NCBI GenBank assembly: GCA_020628265.1
Contig: JAHDFG010000009.1
Span: 1-9,182 of the forward strand
Source: Pseudooctadecabacter sp.
Lineage (GTDB): Bacteria; Pseudomonadota; Alphaproteobacteria; Rhodobacterales; Rhodobacteraceae
Length of the DNA stretch: 9,182 nucleotides
Reading direction: 5' to 3'
Shown here: one piece after another, positions 6,426-9,182 of the stretch
Layout: every line of letters begins with the position of its first letter
Position numbering within the stretch: the stretch's first letter is position 1
Notes under the pieces: model-generated
Told to the model about the DNA's origin: nothing
What the model saw: only the letters and a program-made list of their open reading frames with translations
Databases searched by the model: none
Made by a program: the position numbers and the translations under genes

Positions 6426-7408
6426 AGCCGCCCCTGTTCTGGTACAAAAAGGGAAGTCTGCGCGCTCGGCTTCTTGCGCCTCTAGCGGCACTCTATGCGG
6501 CAGCAACAGCCCGCCGTGTCCGCAGTATGCCCGACCATACTGCGAGCGTGCCAGTCATCTGCATCGGCAACATCAATGCGGGCGGAACCGGCAAAACCCC
6601 CACGGCCATCGCGTTGACCCAACACCTGACCAAGATGGGCCAGACGGTTCACCTTGTCAGCCGTGGTTATGGCGGATCTCTCGCCGGTCCTGTTCGGGTC
6701 GACCCTGCGAACCATTCCGCAGCCGACGTGGGCGACGAGCCGCTTTTGCTCGCGGCCTTTGCAACCACGTGGGTTTCAAAGGACCGTGCAGCGGGGGTAA
6801 GGGCGGCCGAACAGGACGGGGCCAGCGTGATCCTGCTCGACGACGGGTTCCAGAACCCGAGCGTCAAAAAAGACCTATCGATTGTCGTGGTGGATGCCAT
6901 CAAAAGTTTCGGGAACGAGAGGGTCATGCCTGCAGGCCCATTGCGCGAACCGATTTCTGCAGGGCTGGCCCGCGCAGATGCCTTGTTGGTCATTGGACCG
7001 GATACTGCGCGCGCACGCTTCCAGCCCGCATTGCCTGATGCATGCCTCCGTCTTGATGGCAGGCTTGATCCGCTGCCAACGGGCATGCCGCTTGCCGGGC
7101 TGCCCGTGCTGGCCTTTGCGGGGATCGGTCACCCCGAGAAATTCTTTGCCACCCTTCGTGACCTCGGTGCAGACGTGGTTCGCGGGGAGGCGCTGGACGA
7201 TCACCAGCCCCTCACGGAAAGCCTGATGACCCGCTTGGAGACCGAGGCGAAACTGCGGGGCCTACACATGGTCACGACCGAGAAAGATGCAGTGCGTTTG
7301 CCAGACAGCTTCCGCGCCAAGGTAACGACAATACCGGTGCGCCTGTCCCTTGCCGACTGGTCGGCACTCGATGCCCGTCTGGCAACGATCGGTATCAGCC
7401 CTTCGTAA
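6422..7408 (+). CDS. lpxK: Tetraacyldisaccharide 4'-kinase (lipid A 4'-kinase)
   Basis: LpxK phosphorylates the 4' position of the tetraacyldisaccharide-1-phosphate to give lipid IVA. This is the sixth step of lipid A synthesis and occurs at the cytoplasmic face of the inner membrane. The 328-residue length is normal. A hydrophobic N-terminal helix (about 17-30) is the expected membrane anchor. The P-loop GNINAGGTGKTP (49-60) matches the family, as do SRGYGG (80-85), GDEP (104-107), LDDGFQ (139-144), PAGPLREP (170-177), FAGIGHPEKFF (232-242), the DHQPLT element (260-265) and TTEKDAVRLP (285-294). All catalytic elements appear intact, so this is almost certainly a functional essential enzyme. 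Translation is coupled to the upstream WaaA-like gene by the ATGA overlap. The 3' end overlaps the convergent CoA-transferase gene by 14 bases, and no intrinsic terminator is evident after the stop. Confidence 0.96.
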   Translation: MKPPLFWYKKGSLRARLLAPLAALYAAATARRVRSMPDHTASVPVICIGNINAGGTGKTPTAIALTQHLTKMGQTVHLVSRGYGGSLAGPVRVDPANHSAADVGDEPLLLAAFATTWVSKDRAAGVRAAEQDGASVILLDDGFQNPSVKKDLSIVVVDAIKSFGNERVMPAGPLREPISAGLARADALLVIGPDTARARFQPALPDACLRLDGRLDPLPTGMPLAGLPVLAFAGIGHPEKFFATLRDLGADVVRGEALDDHQPLTESLMTRLETEAKLRGLHMVTTEKDAVRLPDSFRAKVTTIPVRLSLADWSALDARLATIGISPS

Positions 7409-8519
7409 GGTTCTGATGTTGGCCCAAGGTCGGGGCCGGTTCATCGAGTGAAAGATCCGCATCCGAGAATCGCATCGGCGGGCGAACGGACGGCACACCA
7501 TTCAAGTCCAGCTGCAACCCGCGGGCGATAACCTGTGGATCGGCAAAGACGTCTTCCATCGTGTTGATCGGACCTGCCGGAACACCTGCATCCTCACAGG
7601 CCTGCAACATTCGGTCTCGCGCGAATGACTTAAGCGCAGCCGCCAGCTGCGGCACCAGTTGGTCGCGGTTCTTCAGGCGGGCCGGATTGGTGGCGTACTT
7701 CGGATCGTCCGCCAGTTCCCCTAACCCCAATACGCCGCAGAGCGCCTTGAACTGGCTGTCGTTGCCGACCGCGATGATCATATGCCCGTCAGACACCTCG
7801 AAAACCTGATAAGGCACGATGTTAGGGTGTGCATTGCCAAGACGCTGCGGGGATTGTCCTGTCGCCAGATAATTCATCGCCTGATTGGCCGTCGTCGCAA
7901 CCGCCACATCAAGCAAAGCCAGATCAATGTGTTGCCCACGCCCCGTTGACGTGCGTTGGTGCAACGCCGCGAGGATCGCATTCGACGCGTAAAGGCCGGT
8001 GTAGATATCCGTCACAGCCACGCCCACCTTCTGGGGCTGGCCGTCAGGCTCGCCCGTCACTGACATCAGTCCGGACATGCCCTGAATGATGTAGTCATAG
8101 CCTGCGCGATGCGCATAAGGGCCGGTCTGGCCAAAACCGGTGATGGAACAGTAAATCAGGCGCGGGTTCTCGGCCTTCAGGCTGTCATAGTCCAAACCGT
8201 ATTTAGCGAGACCTCCGACCTTGAAGTTCTCGATCAAGACGTCGGCGCTGCGGATCAGCTCCAACAATTCCGCCCGTCCATCGTCGGTGCGGAAATCAAT
8301 CACAACCGAACGTTTGCCGCGATTGCACGCATGGTAATAGGCCGCTGTTTCCTCGTCCCCGTTCTTGATGAATGGCGGCCCCCAAGTGCGGGTATCATCG
8401 CCGCCAGGGGCTTCGACCTTGATAACTTCAGCGCCCAGATCGGCCAAAAGCTGGCCGGCCCAAGGGCCAGCCAGTATCCGCGCCAGTTCGACGACCTTCA
8501 GATCGCCCAGCGGCGTCAT
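7395..8519 (-). CDS. Class III (CaiB/BaiF) CoA-transferase, glutarate/succinate-type relative
   Basis: A 374-residue class III CoA-transferase, which moves CoA between carboxylic acids through an aspartyl-CoA thioester intermediate. Visible landmarks are VVELARILAGPW (9-20), DLGAEVIKVE (27-36), GDDTRTWGPPF (40-50), NRGKRS (66-71), IENF (96-99), YCSITGFGQTGP (123-134), RAGYD (138-142), AVTDIYTGLYAS (168-179), with the expected nucleophile Asp171, and GVPAGPIN (312-319). The motif pattern resembles the SUGCT type (succinate-hydroxymethylglutarate/glutarate CoA-transferase) more than carnitine or formyl-CoA enzymes, but the true acid substrate cannot be read from sequence. The ATG at 8519 is chosen because the family starts about there. 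An upstream in-frame ATG at 8594 would add 25 atypical basic residues and overlap dsbA by 68 bases. It lies 7 bases downstream of dsbA and probably shares its transcript. Confidence 0.9.
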   Translation of the reverse strand: MTPLGDLKVVELARILAGPWAGQLLADLGAEVIKVEAPGGDDTRTWGPPFIKNGDEETAAYYHACNRGKRSVVIDFRTDDGRAELLELIRSADVLIENFKVGGLAKYGLDYDSLKAENPRLIYCSITGFGQTGPYAHRAGYDYIIQGMSGLMSVTGEPDGQPQKVGVAVTDIYTGLYASNAILAALHQRTSTGRGQHIDLALLDVAVATTANQAMNYLATGQSPQRLGNAHPNIVPYQVFEVSDGHMIIAVGNDSQFKALCGVLGLGELADDPKYATNPARLKNRDQLVPQLAAALKSFARDRMLQACEDAGVPAGPINTMEDVFADPQVIARGLQLDLNGVPSVRPPMRFSDADLSLDEPAPTLGQHQNLTKG

Positions 8520-8526
8520 TGGGGCA

Positions 8527-9180
8527 TCATCCCTCGGCGTCAGCAATCGCCGCTTCAAGCGCCGACTGGAAATCGCGGTTCGATACCATTTCACCGTTGA
8601 TCAGGAAGCTGGGCGTGCCGGTCACGCCGTCACGGTCGGCATTGGTCTGATACCACGCCATCAGTTCCTGTGCCTTGTCCCCGTCAGACATACATTGCTC
8701 AAGCTCGGCGTCGGTCAAACCAGCCACCTTGCCAATATTGCGCAAAGCGGCAGCAATTGCAGCGCCATCTCCGGCCCGTGCCCACGTCTGCTGGTTTTCA
8801 TACAGAAGGTTGCTGATCCCAAAGAACCGCATCTCACCGCCACAACGTGCGATCATCGATGCCCACAACCCCGGCTGGTCGAAGTAAACCTCACGGTAGG
8901 TGAACCCGATCACGCCGGTGTCGATGTAGTCCTGCTTGATCTGTTGGTAGGGGCCGGAATGGAAATTGGCGCAGTGCGGGCAGGTGTAGGATGCATATTC
9001 CACCACCTGCACAGCGGCGTCAGGATTGCCCAGAGACATCTCGACGACATCGAACTGCGGGGCAGCATCGGTCGCGTTGCTGATCGTGTCAGTCTCGCTG
9101 GACTGGTTCATAAACCATGCGCCACCGGCAATCGCGACAACGGCAACTACGGCAACAGAGGCTAGGACAGATTTGTTCAT
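8527..9180 (-). CDS. DsbA-family periplasmic thiol:disulfide oxidoreductase
   Basis: This 217-residue thioredoxin-fold protein has a DsbA-like insertion. Residues 4-22 form a strongly hydrophobic N-terminal segment that is either a signal peptide or an uncleaved membrane anchor; no clean AxA cleavage site follows, which favours an anchor. The active site is CPHC at 67-70, the same dipeptide as in E. coli DsbA, and the cis-proline loop is GTP at 188-190, followed by SFLINGEMV. Two further cysteines, Cys113 (ARCGG) and Cys163 (EQCM), could form a second disulfide. The general role is introducing or reshuffling disulfides in exported proteins. It belongs to the DsbA/Com1-like thioredoxin group common in alphaproteobacteria rather than being a strict E. 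coli DsbA orthologue. Start ATG 9180 lies 2 bases from the window edge, so its ribosome site and promoter are not visible. Confidence 0.92.
   Translation of the reverse strand: MNKSVLASVAVVAVVAIAGGAWFMNQSSETDTISNATDAAPQFDVVEMSLGNPDAAVQVVEYASYTCPHCANFHSGPYQQIKQDYIDTGVIGFTYREVYFDQPGLWASMIARCGGEMRFFGISNLLYENQQTWARAGDGAAIAAALRNIGKVAGLTDAELEQCMSDGDKAQELMAWYQTNADRDGVTGTPSFLINGEMVSNRDFQSALEAAIADAEG
8530..8535 (-). promoter_or_regulatory. Ribosome binding site of the CoA-transferase gene within the end of dsbA
   Basis: Read on the - strand, GAGGGA spans the last sense codons of the DsbA-family gene and the first base of its stop codon. It lies about 10 bases before ATG 8519, supporting that start and a shared transcript. 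Confidence 0.5.
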
Positions 9181-9182
9181 CG

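Noticed and set aside
6839..6859. LpxK motif reads DDGFQN instead of the DDGLQH seen in E. coli.
   Set aside because: As I recall, DDGFQN is common in alphaproteobacterial LpxK, and all other catalytic motifs are intact, so it is not a sign of lost activity.
7400..7437. Small inverted repeats near the lpxK stop (CCTT/AAGG at 7400-7410 and GGCCC/GGGCC at 7421-7437) as a bidirectional terminator.
   Set aside because: The stems are only 4-5 bp and no T-run follows on either strand, within coding sequence of the CoA-transferase.
8450..8471. 7-bp inverted repeat GCTGGCC/GGCCAGC early in the CoA-transferase gene.
   Set aside because: It is explained by the codons for a conserved AGPWAGQ stretch in GC-rich DNA, with no sign of a regulatory role.
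8520..8594. Upstream ATG at 8594 for the CoA-transferase, adding 25 residues.
   Set aside because: The extra residues are basic and unlike the family, and the extension would overlap the dsbA coding region. ATG 8519 gives the standard N-terminus.

Overview
The window looks like a chromosomal core segment of an alphaproteobacterium, most likely a marine Rhodobacteraceae (roseobacter group). This rests on moderately high GC, the character of the proteins (DUF2125 and DUF4170 are essentially alphaproteobacterial families), and the gene order pmbA - cysQ-like - DUF4170 - Kdo-transferase-like - lpxK. It contains no tRNA, rRNA, CRISPR array, IS element or phage gene that I can support. Coding density is very high, and no gene-free stretch reaches 100 bases.

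Positions 1-7408 are read on the + strand. First come two tandem paralogous secreted proteins of the DUF2125 type; the first is cut by the window edge. They are separated by a perfect 9-bp stem-loop resembling an intrinsic terminator, and a second GC-rich hairpin follows the second copy. Next is pmbA/tldE, the non-catalytic-motif half of the TldD/TldE protease. It overlaps by 8 bases a GTG-started inositol-monophosphatase/CysQ-type phosphatase. After a 63-base gap come an 80-residue DUF4170 protein, a divergent WaaA (Kdo transferase)-like protein and lpxK (lipid A 4'-kinase), tightly packed (15-base gap, then a 4-base ATGA overlap). This last trio is probably an envelope/lipid A transcription unit.

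Positions 7395-9180 are read on the - strand. A DsbA-family periplasmic thiol oxidoreductase (its start codon 2 bases from the window edge) is followed after 7 bases by a class III (CaiB/BaiF) CoA-transferase related to glutarate/succinate-type enzymes. That gene converges on lpxK and overlaps its 3' end by 14 bases.

The most interesting item is the WaaA-like protein at 5301-6425. It keeps the overall GT30/WaaA layout, but as far as I can align by eye it has lost the N-terminal membrane anchor and nearly every hallmark motif, including the SxGE segment that carries the proposed catalytic glutamate. It may be a pseudo-enzyme or a transferase with changed specificity, kept next to lpxK. The tandem DUF2125 pair, of unknown function and with a strongly conserved C-terminal tail, is the second point of interest. 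I see no sign of a novel defence or mobile system.
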